The notes below the pieces were generated by a model, which had not been told where the DNA came from, searched no databases, and worked only from the letters and a program-made list of their open reading frames with translations. 25,421 nt of DNA, from assembly GCF_946885955.1 (NCBI RefSeq), contig NZ_CAMPHI010000060.1:1-25421 (forward strand), in the 5' to 3' direction. This stretch comes from an uncultured Pseudomonas sp. (GTDB taxonomy: Bacteria > Pseudomonadota > Gammaproteobacteria > Pseudomonadales > Pseudomonadaceae). Below, piece after piece: positions 1 to 8,116 of this stretch. How positions within the stretch are numbered: the stretch's first letter is position 1; the number at the start of each line of letters is the position of its first letter. The position numbers and the translations under genes are program-made.

Positions 1-48
1 AGAGCGTCCCAGGATGGGTTACCACGCAGGAGCGTGGGAACCATCAAA
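1..48 (-). repeat. Dispersed Pseudomonas-type repeat, copy A
   Basis: Read on the minus strand, this stretch matches 13361-13408 on the plus strand almost base for base, with a few mismatches. Both copies begin TTGATGGTTCCCACGCTCC and run through GCGTGGTAACCC to GGGACGCTC. The GTTCCCACGCT/AGCGTGGTAAC part is an imperfect palindrome. Similar elements are common between genes in Pseudomonas genomes (general knowledge). The copy is cut by the window edge. It contains the stop codon of the helicase gene at 19-21. Confidence 0.85.
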
Positions 49-2352
49 TTGCGGTGCGGGCAGGGGCAGGCGGCAGCGTTCGACTTTCCACCAGTTCGGC
101 AATAGCCGGCGCACCGCCGGTTGGTTGAAGCGGTCGTCGATCAGGTAGATCACGCCCTGGTCCTGTTGGGTGCGGATCACCCGGCCGGCGGCTTGTACGA
201 CTTTTTGCAGGCCGGGGTAGAGGTAGCTGTAGTCGTAGCCGATGTCGTTGCCGAACATGGCCTGCATGCGCGTCTTGATTTCTTCGTTGATCGGGTTGAT
301 CTGCGGCAGGCCCAGGGTGGCGATAAAGGCGCCGATCAGGCGTTCGCCCGGCAGGTCGATGCCTTCGCCGAATGCACCGCCGAGCACGGCGAAGCCGATG
401 CCCTGGCTGCCGACGTGGAAACGGTCGAGAAAGCCCTGGCGCTGGCTTTCGTCCATCTGCCGCGATTGTTCCCACACCGGCACATGCGGATGGGCCGCGG
501 CGAACTCGTCGAGCACCAGGCGCAGGTAGGCGTAGCTGCTGAAGAAGGCCAGGTAGTTGCCCGGCATCTCACTGAACTGGCGGGCCATCAGCGCGGCGAT
601 CGGCGCCAGGGAATAATCGCGGTGGGCGTAGCGGGTGGACAGGTTACTGACCGCCTGCACCTGCAATTGCGCGGCACTGAACGGCGATTCGACATCCAGC
701 CAGGGCGTCGTGGCCGGCAAGCCGAGCAGGTCGCGGTAATAGTGCGGCGGGCTCAGGGTTGCGGAAAACAGCGTGCAACTGTGGGCCGTGGCGAAGCGCG
801 GGGCGAGGAACGGCGCCGGCACTATGTTGCGGATGCACAGGGTCGAGCCGGCGAGGCCGCCGGGCTGTTCGTCACGGCTGATATCGAACAGCGAATGGCT
901 GTCGTAGACCTCGGCGAGGCGGCAGAACAGCATGGCATCCAGGTAGAACTGCAACAGCTCGGCGGCGTTGCCGGCCGGTTGATCGGTGAGGTGGTCGGTC
1001 AGGGCGCCGACGGCTTTTTGCAGGGCGGCGATAAACAGGTCCGGGGTGGTCGGGTAGACCTGGTAGGCCACTTGCTGGTCGCGCTGTAGTTGTTGCCAAT
1101 GCCGGTTCAGGCGTTCCAACGGCGCCTTCATCACCGCGGGCGCTATGCGCCGCAGGGCGTCGAAACGGTTCTGGCTCAATTCGGCGCTGTACATGCCGCG
1201 ACCGCGTTCGATCAGGTTATGCGCCTCGTCCACCAGCAGCGCCACGCGCCATTCGTTGAGTTGGGTGAGGCTGTGCAGCAGGCCGCCCATATCGAAGTAG
1301 TAGTTGTAGTCGCACACCACCACATCGGCCCACCGGCACAATTCCTGGCTCAGGTAATAGGGGCAGACGCGGTGCGCCAGGGCGACCTCGCGCACACTTT
1401 GCTGGTTCAGCCAGAGGCGCGCCAACGCGGCCTCGCGCGCTGCGGGCAGGCGGTCGTAAAAGCCCTTGGCCAGCGGGCAGGAATCGCCGTGGCAGGCCTT
1501 GTCGCGGTGTTCGCAGGCCTTGTCGCGGGCGACGTGTTCGAGCACCCGCAGCGGCATCGCCGGTTCCTGGCTGCGCAGCGTCGCCAGGGCGTCCAGCGCC
1601 AGGCGCCGACCGGGGGTCTTGGCGGTGAGAAAGAACAAGCGGTCGAGTTGCTGCTCGGGAAACGCCTTGAGCTGCGGGAACAGGGTGCCGAGGGTTTTGC
1701 CGATGCCGGTGGTGGCCTGGGCCATCAGGCAGTGGCCGTCGCGGGCGGCGCGGTACACCGCTTCGGCCAATTGGCGCTGGCCGCTGCGAAATTGCGGGTG
1801 GGGGAAGCGCAGCTGCTGCAGCGCCTGGTCACGCAGCTCGCGGTGGGCGCGCTCATGCTCGGCCCAGGCGATAAAGCGGCTGCATTGCAGCTCGAAGAAT
1901 TCGCGCAGCTCCTCGGCATCGAAACGTTGCTGGAACGCGGTTTCGTGCTGGGTCAGCACATTGAAATACACCACCGCCAGGTCGATCTCGGCCAGCTCGC
2001 GCTCCTGGCACAGCAGCCAGCCGTAGACCTTGACCTGTGCCCAGTGCAGCAGCCGATGGTTCTCGGGAATCCGCTTGATATCGCCGCGGTGGGTTTTGAT
2101 TTCCTCCAGACGCTGATAGTAGGGGTCGAAGCCGTCGGCCCGGCCGCGCACCTGCAGGCCCTGGTATTCGCCGCTCAAGGGTAATTCGGCCTGGTAGTCC
2201 GGGCCTCGCCGGGACACCACCATGGCATGCCCGGCCATGCCTTCCTGGGCGGTTGGCGAGGGGGTGAAGCGCAGATCGAGATCGCCGACCTTGGCGGTGA
2301 ACTCGCACAAGGCGCGTACCGCGACCTTGTAGCCCTCGAGCGCTTGCTTCAT
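19..2352 (-). CDS. XPD/DinG-like ATP-dependent DNA helicase with N-terminal PD-(D/E)XK-like nuclease domain
   Basis: A 777-residue superfamily 2 helicase predicted to unwind damaged DNA. Residues 1-130 hold a Cas4/RecB-like nuclease signature: Gly-Arg-Ala-Asp (Asp73), Glu84-Ile-Lys86, and a Gln106-x3-Tyr110 motif in a helical stretch. The helicase follows, with Walker A TTGIGKT near 214-220 and a DEAH box at 375-378. Between them lie cysteines at 280, 287, 292, 330 and 339 that can supply an XPD/DinG-type iron-sulfur cluster. The C-terminal helicase domain ends in a QAAGR motif. The start at 2352 overlaps the stop of the upstream fan1 gene by four bases (ATGA), so the two are translationally coupled. 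The reading frame stays open further upstream, but that part is antisense-frame noise inside fan1. The last residues and the stop codon come from a dispersed repeat. The helicase call is firm; nuclease activity is inferred from motifs only. Confidence 0.9.
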   Translation of the reverse strand: MKQALEGYKVAVRALCEFTAKVGDLDLRFTPSPTAQEGMAGHAMVVSRRGPDYQAELPLSGEYQGLQVRGRADGFDPYYQRLEEIKTHRGDIKRIPENHRLLHWAQVKVYGWLLCQERELAEIDLAVVYFNVLTQHETAFQQRFDAEELREFFELQCSRFIAWAEHERAHRELRDQALQQLRFPHPQFRSGQRQLAEAVYRAARDGHCLMAQATTGIGKTLGTLFPQLKAFPEQQLDRLFFLTAKTPGRRLALDALATLRSQEPAMPLRVLEHVARDKACEHRDKACHGDSCPLAKGFYDRLPAAREAALARLWLNQQSVREVALAHRVCPYYLSQELCRWADVVVCDYNYYFDMGGLLHSLTQLNEWRVALLVDEAHNLIERGRGMYSAELSQNRFDALRRIAPAVMKAPLERLNRHWQQLQRDQQVAYQVYPTTPDLFIAALQKAVGALTDHLTDQPAGNAAELLQFYLDAMLFCRLAEVYDSHSLFDISRDEQPGGLAGSTLCIRNIVPAPFLAPRFATAHSCTLFSATLSPPHYYRDLLGLPATTPWLDVESPFSAAQLQVQAVSNLSTRYAHRDYSLAPIAALMARQFSEMPGNYLAFFSSYAYLRLVLDEFAAAHPHVPVWEQSRQMDESQRQGFLDRFHVGSQGIGFAVLGGAFGEGIDLPGERLIGAFIATLGLPQINPINEEIKTRMQAMFGNDIGYDYSYLYPGLQKVVQAAGRVIRTQQDQGVIYLIDDRFNQPAVRRLLPNWWKVERCRLPLPAPQFDGSHAPAW

Positions 2353-3986
2353 GCCTCGGCCCACTGCACGTAGCAGACGTCCACCGGCATGTCGTGCTCG
2401 GCGCAGAACGCCAGCCAGCGCCGCTGGTTGTCTTGCAGGCGGTCGCCGGGGCCTTTCACTTCGATCATCCGGTAGCGCTTGTGCGCGGGCCAGAACTGGA
2501 TCAGGTCGGGCATGCCGGCGCGGTTGGCTTTGATATCCAGCAGCAGGCGCTGAAACCAGGCGCGCAGGTGCGCGGCCGGCAGGCAATCGAGGGCCTGCTC
2601 GAGCAGTTCGGCGTCGAGCGCGCCCCAGAACACGAACGGCGAGAGGGTCCCGTATTTGTCCGCGTAGGTCTGGCGGATGGTGCTTTTGTAGGCATCCGAT
2701 TCGAGCTGCGCCAGGCAGGCGGCGAACAACTCGGCGCGACGCGGGTGGAAGTCGGCGCTGAGCAAATCCACCGGGCCGCTGTGGAACGGATGAAAGAACG
2801 CGCCCGGCAGTGGGGCGAAGATCGCCGGCCAGCAAAGCAGGCCGAACAGGCTGCAGATCAGGCTGTTTTCGACATAGTGCACCGGCGCCTCGGGCTCATC
2901 TAAATGCAGCTTGACCGCATATTCGACGCTCTGCGCCTCGGGCCTGGGCAGGCACAGGTCGATGCGACTGGGGGCGGGAATTTTCTCCGCTGCCGGCTTA
3001 TCCAGGCCGAGCTGTCGGCCCAGGCGCTGCAAGGCCCGCTGCACGCCTTGGCTTTCCGCCTCGTTGTGCGGCGCGGCGGCTGCTTCGCAGGCCAGGGCAT
3101 AGGCCTGTTGCGGACGGGCCAGGCGTTCCAGCACGCGAATCCGCCGCAGGCGCGCTTCGGCATGGCGGCAGTCGGCATAGCACGCCAGGGCGCTTTCCAA
3201 TTGCGCTTCGCGCTCCAGCTGTTGTCCCAGGCGAAACAGCAGCTTGTCGCGGCGGGCGGCGAGAAAGGGCGTGTCGCAAGGTTGCACGTCGATTCGTTGC
3301 AGTACTTCGGCCAGAGGTTCGCCGGCCTCGAAGGCGTCGCGGCAGGCTTGCAGTTGCAGGTAGCAATCGACATCGGCGCGATGGCGGAATACCCGCGAGT
3401 TGTCGCTCAACTCGACCTGCTCGTAACGAAAGATGCCTAGATCGGCGAGCACGAACTCCGACCAATCCTGGCGCAGGTTGCCAAAAAACATCAGGCGCAA
3501 TCGCTCGCAGAGCGCATGAATGCTCAGGCTGTATACCTGCTCGTCGAGGTTTGGGCACCAGTCGGCGAAGCGTCGGGGTTCAGGGTGCAGAGCGCTCAGG
3601 TGTTCGAGCAACTCGGCTTTTTTCAAGCGGCGCTGCGCATGTGCATCGAAGTGTTCGAGCAATTCATCCTTGCGCAGCAGGCCGAACACCTCCTGCGGCG
3701 TCAACGCCTGCTCAGCGCTGATCAGGCCCGTGGTGAGCAGGGCTTGCGCGGCGCTGCGGGTGCAGCCGATTTCTGCGTATTCGAGTTTGCTCGCGCGAAA
3801 ATGCTCGCCCTTGCGCATGATCATGCGCACCAGCAGGGCCTGGGCCGGTTGCGCCAGCTCGTCGAAGTGGCGCAGCAACGCCAGCTCATCGGCCTGCAGC
3901 AGGTCGGCGTGACGCTGCTGCAACCAATTCAGGGCCTTATGGAAGTTGCTCAGGTAGTAGAAGGGATCGTCGAGTTGAAGCTGCAT
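2349..3986 (-). CDS. fan1: FAN1-type structure-specific nuclease, VRR-NUC domain
   Basis: A 545-residue homologue of Fanconi-associated nuclease 1, a 5'-flap endo/exonuclease that unhooks interstrand crosslinks. The N-terminal part contains the SAP-like block MRKGEHFRASKLEY. The middle is helical, TPR-like and rich in Leu, Ala and Arg. The C-terminal VRR-NUC domain shows Gly-Met-Pro-Asp-Leu (Asp494) and Glu509-Val-Lys511-Gly-Pro, followed by a conserved DRLQxxQ stretch, as in human FAN1. Length fits the bacterial family. An in-frame ATG at 4010 would add eight residues but lies inside the LexA box, so the ATG at 3986 is preferred. No strong Shine-Dalgarno sequence precedes either start. It is first in an operon with the helicase and is probably SOS-induced. 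Confidence 0.92.
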   Translation of the reverse strand: MQLQLDDPFYYLSNFHKALNWLQQRHADLLQADELALLRHFDELAQPAQALLVRMIMRKGEHFRASKLEYAEIGCTRSAAQALLTTGLISAEQALTPQEVFGLLRKDELLEHFDAHAQRRLKKAELLEHLSALHPEPRRFADWCPNLDEQVYSLSIHALCERLRLMFFGNLRQDWSEFVLADLGIFRYEQVELSDNSRVFRHRADVDCYLQLQACRDAFEAGEPLAEVLQRIDVQPCDTPFLAARRDKLLFRLGQQLEREAQLESALACYADCRHAEARLRRIRVLERLARPQQAYALACEAAAAPHNEAESQGVQRALQRLGRQLGLDKPAAEKIPAPSRIDLCLPRPEAQSVEYAVKLHLDEPEAPVHYVENSLICSLFGLLCWPAIFAPLPGAFFHPFHSGPVDLLSADFHPRRAELFAACLAQLESDAYKSTIRQTYADKYGTLSPFVFWGALDAELLEQALDCLPAAHLRAWFQRLLLDIKANRAGMPDLIQFWPAHKRYRMIEVKGPGDRLQDNQRRWLAFCAEHDMPVDVCYVQWAEA

Positions 3987-4000
3987 GGAGGCGCCGGATA

Positions 4001-4016
4001 CTGTTTGCATATACAG
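4001..4016 (-). promoter_or_regulatory. LexA (SOS) box upstream of fan1
   Basis: On the minus strand the sequence is CTGTATATGCAAACAG, a perfect CTGT-N8-ACAG palindrome with an AT-rich centre, flanked by a further TA on the fan1 side. This fits the LexA operator consensus of gamma-proteobacteria. It lies 15 bases upstream of the preferred fan1 start and overlaps the predicted -10 hexamer, so bound LexA would block transcription. Confidence 0.85.
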
Positions 4017-4042
4017 ATATCAGTGCGCGAGCAGCCTGGCAA
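4014..4042 (-). promoter_or_regulatory. Putative sigma-70 promoter of the fan1-helicase operon
   Basis: On the minus strand, TTGCCA (4042-4037) and TATCTG (4019-4014) are separated by 17 bases. The -35 is good and the -10 is weak. The -10 overlaps the LexA box, a common layout for SOS genes. The match is by eye only. Confidence 0.45.
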
Positions 4043-4099
4043 TCCCAAGTTGATCAATGGCCTGGCTATTGGCCGCGGCAATCGGCCGACGGGCGATGA

Positions 4100-4324
4100 C
4101 TACTCGTCATATACCAGGTTTTCCCGGTCGTCGTTGGCGCCCGCGCCAAGCAGCGTCTGCACTTCGCTTTCGGTGACGATGCTTTTGCCGACCACGCTGC
4201 GGATAACCGAGGTTCTCAGGGTTTTATCGGTGCTGATGGTGATGTCGCTGATCGGCAACTCATCCTGGCCGTGTTGGGTCTTCACGGTGCAAGTGCCTTT
4301 TTCCAGATCGATTGCAATGCTCAT
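4100..4324 (-). CDS. Small DUF3203-like protein
   Basis: A 74-residue acidic protein with alternating short beta-strand-like segments. It ends in a Glu-rich helix-like part (VTESEVQTLLGAGANDDREN) that resembles what I remember of the Pseudomonas-restricted DUF3203 family; function unknown. The start at 4324 is chosen because GGAGGAG lies 5 bases upstream. An in-frame ATG 33 bases further up has no such site. It is last in a run of minus-strand genes, 40 bases below the hydrolase gene, and a short GC hairpin lies in that gap. Confidence 0.7.
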   Translation of the reverse strand: MSIAIDLEKGTCTVKTQHGQDELPISDITISTDKTLRTSVIRSVVGKSIVTESEVQTLLGAGANDDRENLVYDE

Positions 4325-4364
4325 GGTGACTCCTCCGATTGGCCCGTTGCCGGGCACTGCTTCT

Positions 4365-5132
4365 TCAGGTTTGGCGCATCGAGCGGTAGGGGTAATCGCC
4401 GACGCGTGCGCCTATTACCATTTCGCTGATCCAGGCGGTGAGTATCGAGGTGTAGGCGTCCTGGCAGTTGTCGCCCGAAAGCGCGTGATCGGCGCCGTCG
4501 AGAATCCTGTGGGTCAACGAGTGGGCGTTTTCGAACGCGGCGCGGTAACTCATGATCGTGGTGTGGGGGACGAAGGTGTCGTGCTCCGATTCGACGATCA
4601 GCACATCGCCGCGAAACTCGGCGCAGGCCCCCAGGGCGCGGTTGTCCCTGGGTGTCAGACGAGCGTGCCGGTAGGTGGCCAATTTGGCGCGATCCAGCTG
4701 CTGTTTAGGCAGGTTCCAGTCTTCATCCCAGTACAGCGCCGGCACGCGCAGGGCCAGCCATTTGACCGGCCGTTGCATGGTGAGGAAGGTCGACATGTAG
4801 CCGCCATAGCTGCTGCCGATCACGGCAATGGCGCCGGGGTCGATATGCGGGTGGCTGGCCAGGCGGTCGTAAGCGGCGCAGATATCGGCCAGGCTGTGTT
4901 CGCGGCTGATGCGGGTCTGCTGAACCAGGGTTCGTTCGTGGCCGCGCATATCGAAGGTCAGGCACACGCAGCCGAGTCCGGCGATGCCCTTGGCGCGCGC
5001 CAGATCGCGCTGTTGGCTACCGCCCCAACCATGCACGAAGAGAATCCCCGGCACCTTTTCACCGGGGGTGAGAAAGGTGCCGGCGATACGCTCGTCGTCC
5101 ACCAGGATTTCTACGTTTTCGCTACGGGACAT
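4365..5132 (-). CDS. Alpha/beta hydrolase (dienelactone hydrolase/acylaminopeptidase-like)
   Basis: A 255-residue cytoplasmic serine hydrolase; substrate unknown. The oxyanion-loop motif HGWGG is at residues 34-38. The nucleophile elbow GSSYGG puts the catalytic Ser at 108. The acid is probably Asp185 in ESEHDTFVP, and the base His216 in DGADHALSG. The order and spacing are those of the DLH/prolyl-oligopeptidase-like fold. The start at 5132 lies 11 bases inside the end of the upstream DUF3182 gene, so the two are translationally coupled. A longer frame upstream is the shadow of that gene. Having these two genes adjacent suggests a shared role, possibly modification of a small molecule, but nothing in the sequence names the substrate. 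Confidence 0.85.
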   Translation of the reverse strand: MSRSENVEILVDDERIAGTFLTPGEKVPGILFVHGWGGSQQRDLARAKGIAGLGCVCLTFDMRGHERTLVQQTRISREHSLADICAAYDRLASHPHIDPGAIAVIGSSYGGYMSTFLTMQRPVKWLALRVPALYWDEDWNLPKQQLDRAKLATYRHARLTPRDNRALGACAEFRGDVLIVESEHDTFVPHTTIMSYRAAFENAHSLTHRILDGADHALSGDNCQDAYTSILTAWISEMVIGARVGDYPYRSMRQT

Positions 5133-6240
5133 CGGGTTCCACCAAGGCAAATTTGCTGATACGGCCGATATCGGGGTCGTCGCCCTGATACAGCATGGTG
5201 GCCTGCAAGGGCGGCGCCGCATCGCCATACAGCTCATGGGTTGAAGCGCGTACGCAACTTAGCGTCGGGCTCTCGGCAAGGGCTTGCAGGCCGAGGATTT
5301 CCGCGGCGCTGGCGCCGCCGATCCGCCAGGATTGTTCGAGCACTCCTGATCGGGACTGCCCCCTGGCGTTCAGCCCTTGGGCGACGTCGTAATTGCGCCG
5401 CGAGGCCATGAAACCGGGCAGGGCGGTGAAGGCGGCCCGTTCGTATAGTTGCGCCTGGACGATGGCCAGATGGATGTGATCGGGCGGCCGCAGGTCTAGC
5501 AGCGCATCGTAGCCGCCGCGCACCAGGCGTATCGCCGAGCCGCCGTAGACCTGCTCGCCGGTATTATTGCGGGTCAGTCGCTGGCTGCCGTAATAGCTGA
5601 CGGTCATGCCGCCGATGCAGATCTGGCCGACACTGTAGGTGGCCACTTGCTGCAGGTCTTCCTCCAGGGCCAGGCCCCAGAGGGCGATTTCCGCCGGGTC
5701 CAGGCCGGCCAGACTGGCGACCAGCTGTTCCTCGCTGCTTACCCGTATCTGATTCCTGCCACCGGTGGCGCGCACCGGCTTGAGCCGCAACGGGCCTTCG
5801 CGCAATAGTCGAAGTCCGGCCTCCAGCCCGTCATCCAGGCTGAATACGCTGTAGCCACGTAGCACCGCGCCATCGGTCAGTCGAGCGAATTCCGGCGACC
5901 AGCCCTCGGGGCGCCGCGCATTGCCTCCGATCAGGGGATGGGTGATCGCCTTGGTAGCCATGAATGGATAGCCGACCAGGCCGCCGAAGAAGTCTTCGCT
6001 CGAGCGGATCCCCAGCGCCCGGTAGCGTTCGCCGCCGATCAAGGTATCGCTGGGGATGAAATACAGGGCGTCCTGTTGTGCGCCCGCAGGATCGTAGATG
6101 CCGAGAAACGGGCAATCGAGCAACTTGGCGATCTTGATACCAAGTGCCTGTTGCGTATGGTGCTCGTGTTCGCTGCTGGTGGTGCCGGTTGGTAGCAATA
6201 CCACCGCCGATTTACCCGTGCATCTGGCGTCGTCATTCAT
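5122..6240 (-). CDS. DUF3182 family protein (possible ATP-grasp-like fold)
   Basis: A 372-residue protein matching my memory of the DUF3182 family: an N-terminal HEHHTQQALG-like segment, YFIPSDTLIG, a conserved FFGGLVGYPFMATKAITHPLI block, then GPLRLKPVRATGGRNQI. The basic, glycine-rich RLKPVRATGGRNQ part looks like a nucleotide-binding loop of ATP-grasp enzymes, which is an inference. There is no signal peptide or membrane segment. The start at 6240 is preceded by AAGGGGG at good spacing. The frame continues upstream to 6360, but that stretch overlaps the next gene and lacks the family's N-terminus. Operon with the hydrolase downstream (11-base overlap). Confidence 0.82.
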   Translation of the reverse strand: MNDDARCTGKSAVVLLPTGTTSSEHEHHTQQALGIKIAKLLDCPFLGIYDPAGAQQDALYFIPSDTLIGGERYRALGIRSSEDFFGGLVGYPFMATKAITHPLIGGNARRPEGWSPEFARLTDGAVLRGYSVFSLDDGLEAGLRLLREGPLRLKPVRATGGRNQIRVSSEEQLVASLAGLDPAEIALWGLALEEDLQQVATYSVGQICIGGMTVSYYGSQRLTRNNTGEQVYGGSAIRLVRGGYDALLDLRPPDHIHLAIVQAQLYERAAFTALPGFMASRRNYDVAQGLNARGQSRSGVLEQSWRIGGASAAEILGLQALAESPTLSCVRASTHELYGDAAPPLQATMLYQGDDPDIGRISKFALVEPDVP

Positions 6241-6280
6241 GCGAAAGCCCCCTTGCGGTGCGCAGGAAAAAGATGCCCGT

Positions 6281-6730
6281 TCAACCGCCTCGCCTTTCCT
6301 GCCAATTTCCGCCCAGAGCGGTGCAGTTCTGTTTGGCCTGTTGCTTTTCTTCGCTGCCATAGAAATAGGTGACCATTGTCGCGCCGTCGGGAATGACTAA
6401 GGGCGTGCCCGCCTTGAGGTCGCCAATGGCGTTATGGTTGGCCAGCGATTCCTGGGTAAGCGTGGATGTGCAGGAGGCGAAATGTCCGGAGGGGCAGTGG
6501 TCGACCAGGGTTTTCTCGTAGTCGAACATGCCGACATCATCTTCCTGGCTGCACGACCACTTGATCGCGGTCTGTTCCTCCATGCCCTCGTAGGTGTAAC
6601 AACTGTGCTCCACCACGGTGGGTATTTTCTGACTGAGCGAGCGGGCGAACACCTCGCAGGCGGCCTGGGCATCGACGGCGCAGAGGCTACCGATCGTGGC
6701 GAGCAGGGCTGAGATCATTTTGCCGGTCAT
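6281..6730 (-). CDS. Secreted cysteine-containing hypothetical protein
   Basis: 149 residues beginning with a clear signal peptide: MTGK, a hydrophobic stretch of about 15 residues, then a VDAQAA cleavage region. The mature part holds several spaced cysteines that could form disulfides in the periplasm. I do not recognise the family. The start at 6730 has GGAGGAG upstream at good spacing. It sits between a small membrane-protein gene and DUF3182, all on the minus strand with gaps of 28-40 bases. Confidence 0.75.
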   Translation of the reverse strand: MTGKMISALLATIGSLCAVDAQAACEVFARSLSQKIPTVVEHSCYTYEGMEEQTAIKWSCSQEDDVGMFDYEKTLVDHCPSGHFASCTSTLTQESLANHNAIGDLKAGTPLVIPDGATMVTYFYGSEEKQQAKQNCTALGGNWQERRGG

Positions 6731-6758
6731 CGCGAGTCTCCTCCGTATTGCGCAGTGG

Positions 6759-7007
6759 CTATTCACCGCTTTGAAACGGCGTTTTCATCAGGGTTTCAGG
6801 TTGCACCAGCGCTTTTTTATCGCTCGCCGTCGGTTGCCCACTCGAGTCGGACTGCGCATACAGCCAGCGGTAAAGGGCGGCGACACCCAGAACAATGTCG
6901 ATGGCCCCGAGGAGGTTGCGGCGCTGTACGCCCTGGCGGATCAGCAACAACCCGCCGCCGACGGCGAGTACGGCATCGAGTGCCGGATGGGACTGCTCGT
7001 TAAACAT
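6759..7007 (-). CDS. Small membrane-associated hypothetical protein
   Basis: 82 residues. Residues 9-22 (ALDAVLAVGGGLLL) and 31-48 (NLLGAIDIVLGVAALYRW) are hydrophobic and separated by a positively charged turn, suggesting two short membrane segments. The C-terminal third is polar. GGAG precedes the ATG at 7007. Family not recognised. It belongs to the same minus-strand run as its neighbours. Confidence 0.65.
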   Translation of the reverse strand: MFNEQSHPALDAVLAVGGGLLLIRQGVQRRNLLGAIDIVLGVAALYRWLYAQSDSSGQPTASDKKALVQPETLMKTPFQSGE

Positions 7008-7038
7008 GACTGTCTCCGGTCGAAAGCTGGCGGGGCGC

Positions 7039-7410
7039 TCAGGAGGCGTCTTGCAAGGCTTCGATCAGCTCTTGCTTGTTCATCGTCGAGCGACCGTGAA
7101 TGTGTTTGGAGCGCGCTTGGCGCAGCAGGCTCTGCTTGTTTTGTTCGGCCAACGAAGAAGAGTCGTGGGCTTTGCGGGTCGCGGCCGCACGTTCGGCCGA
7201 ATCCTGGCGGTCTTCGGCCTTGGCCGAGGCCGGTTTTTTGCGCCCGGAACCGCCGGGGCGTTCACCGCCGCCAGACTGCTTGTTGACCGTCGCCCAGGCC
7301 CGCGCCTCGGCTTCTTCGGCGGGAACGCCGCGGTCCTTGTAGCTGTTTTCGATATCGGCTGCCTGGCGCTTCTGTTTATCGGTGTACTTGGCTTTGCTTC
7401 CGCGAGGCAT
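7039..7410 (-). CDS. Basic Rho_N/'plasmid stabilization'-type small protein
   Basis: A 123-residue, lysine-rich and probably disordered protein. The N-terminus MPRGSKAKYTDKQKRQA and the later GVPAEEAEARAWATVNK match small Pseudomonas proteins annotated, on thin grounds, as plasmid stabilization proteins. The middle is Gly/Lys/Ala-rich. The C-terminus (GRSTMNKQELIEAL) has the short helix-extended-helix pattern of Rho N-terminal/SAP-like domains, often found at the ends of DNA-associated proteins. The start at 7410 has GGAG seven bases upstream; a GTG one codon earlier is less likely. DNA binding is an inference. A link to stress physiology is suggested only by the nearby Ku/LigD and glycan genes. 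Confidence 0.8.
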   Translation of the reverse strand: MPRGSKAKYTDKQKRQAADIENSYKDRGVPAEEAEARAWATVNKQSGGGERPGGSGRKKPASAKAEDRQDSAERAAATRKAHDSSSLAEQNKQSLLRQARSKHIHGRSTMNKQELIEALQDAS

Positions 7411-7657
7411 CACAGGTCTCCTTTTGTCGGACAGGCAATAGGTAAAAATTTTGAATGTCCTGATACGGCGCGAGTTCAGCCGGTCCGATCAGCGGGCGGA
7501 ATGGAGTTGAACCCGGCGAAAGGTTGAACTCTGGCGGCGAGGCAACGTTGGTGCTATTGCTGCCGCTAATCGGCTGGGCGACCTGGGGGCGTTATGGCCC
7601 GCGTGGGTTGGCGCAGGCACCGTCATCTCCGGAGCAGAGCAAGTAGCGACGCTGGGA

Positions 7658-8116
7658 TTACCAGAAGCCGGCCGGATTACGTCTGCGCAGACGTGCCAGC
7701 GACAATGCGAACGCACCGCTGAGCAGGGCCGCCAGGTGGGTATCGATGACCTTCTGGTTGATCGACGACAACTGCGCCGTCTGGGTCCGGTTGATGCCGC
7801 TATCGGCATAGAACTCTTGATGGATCACCCCGCGCCGCGCAATGTCGCCGACGATGCGGTAATAGCTGCTGGCCTCATCGCCCGGATGCCTGACGCTGAG
7901 ACCGAGGCTTGGTACCTGATCATGCTCCAGCTGCAGGTCGAGTATCGCCTGGATGCCGCTTGCTTCGACATCCCGCGCGGTTTCTTCGAACAGCCGCAAA
8001 GCGTGTTCGCGCAGCGTTTCGCGAAGGCGCTGTGCGAACGCCATGTCGCTTTCCTCAGGCAGCTTATCGCTTGCATTCGCGGGATGCTGCTGGTCGTCGG
8101 TACTCCGGGTCTTCAT
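7658..8116 (-). CDS. Hypothetical protein
   Basis: 152 residues from the ATG at 8116. The first 24 residues are polar and look disordered. An internal ATG at 8044 has a much better ribosome binding site (GAGGAA) and may be the true start, giving 128 residues. The body begins with an amphipathic helix (MAFAQRLRETLREHALRLFEE), continues with a mixed alpha/beta stretch, and ends with a weakly hydrophobic alanine/leucine-rich helix followed by Arg-Arg-Arg. I do not recognise it. Confidence 0.6.
   Translation of the reverse strand: MKTRSTDDQQHPANASDKLPEESDMAFAQRLRETLREHALRLFEETARDVEASGIQAILDLQLEHDQVPSLGLSVRHPGDEASSYYRIVGDIARRGVIHQEFYADSGINRTQTAQLSSINQKVIDTHLAALLSGAFALSLARLRRRNPAGFW

Noticed and set aside
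2353..2835. Open N-terminal extension of the helicase frame on the minus strand
   Set aside because: It lies wholly inside fan1, is Arg/Pro-rich like antisense-frame noise, and the ATGA start at 2352 gives the proper protein.
4338..4352. GCCCG-GCAA-CGGGC-type hairpin between the hydrolase and DUF3203-like genes as a terminator
   Set aside because: Short stem without a T tract on the coding strand; the genes probably stay in one transcript.
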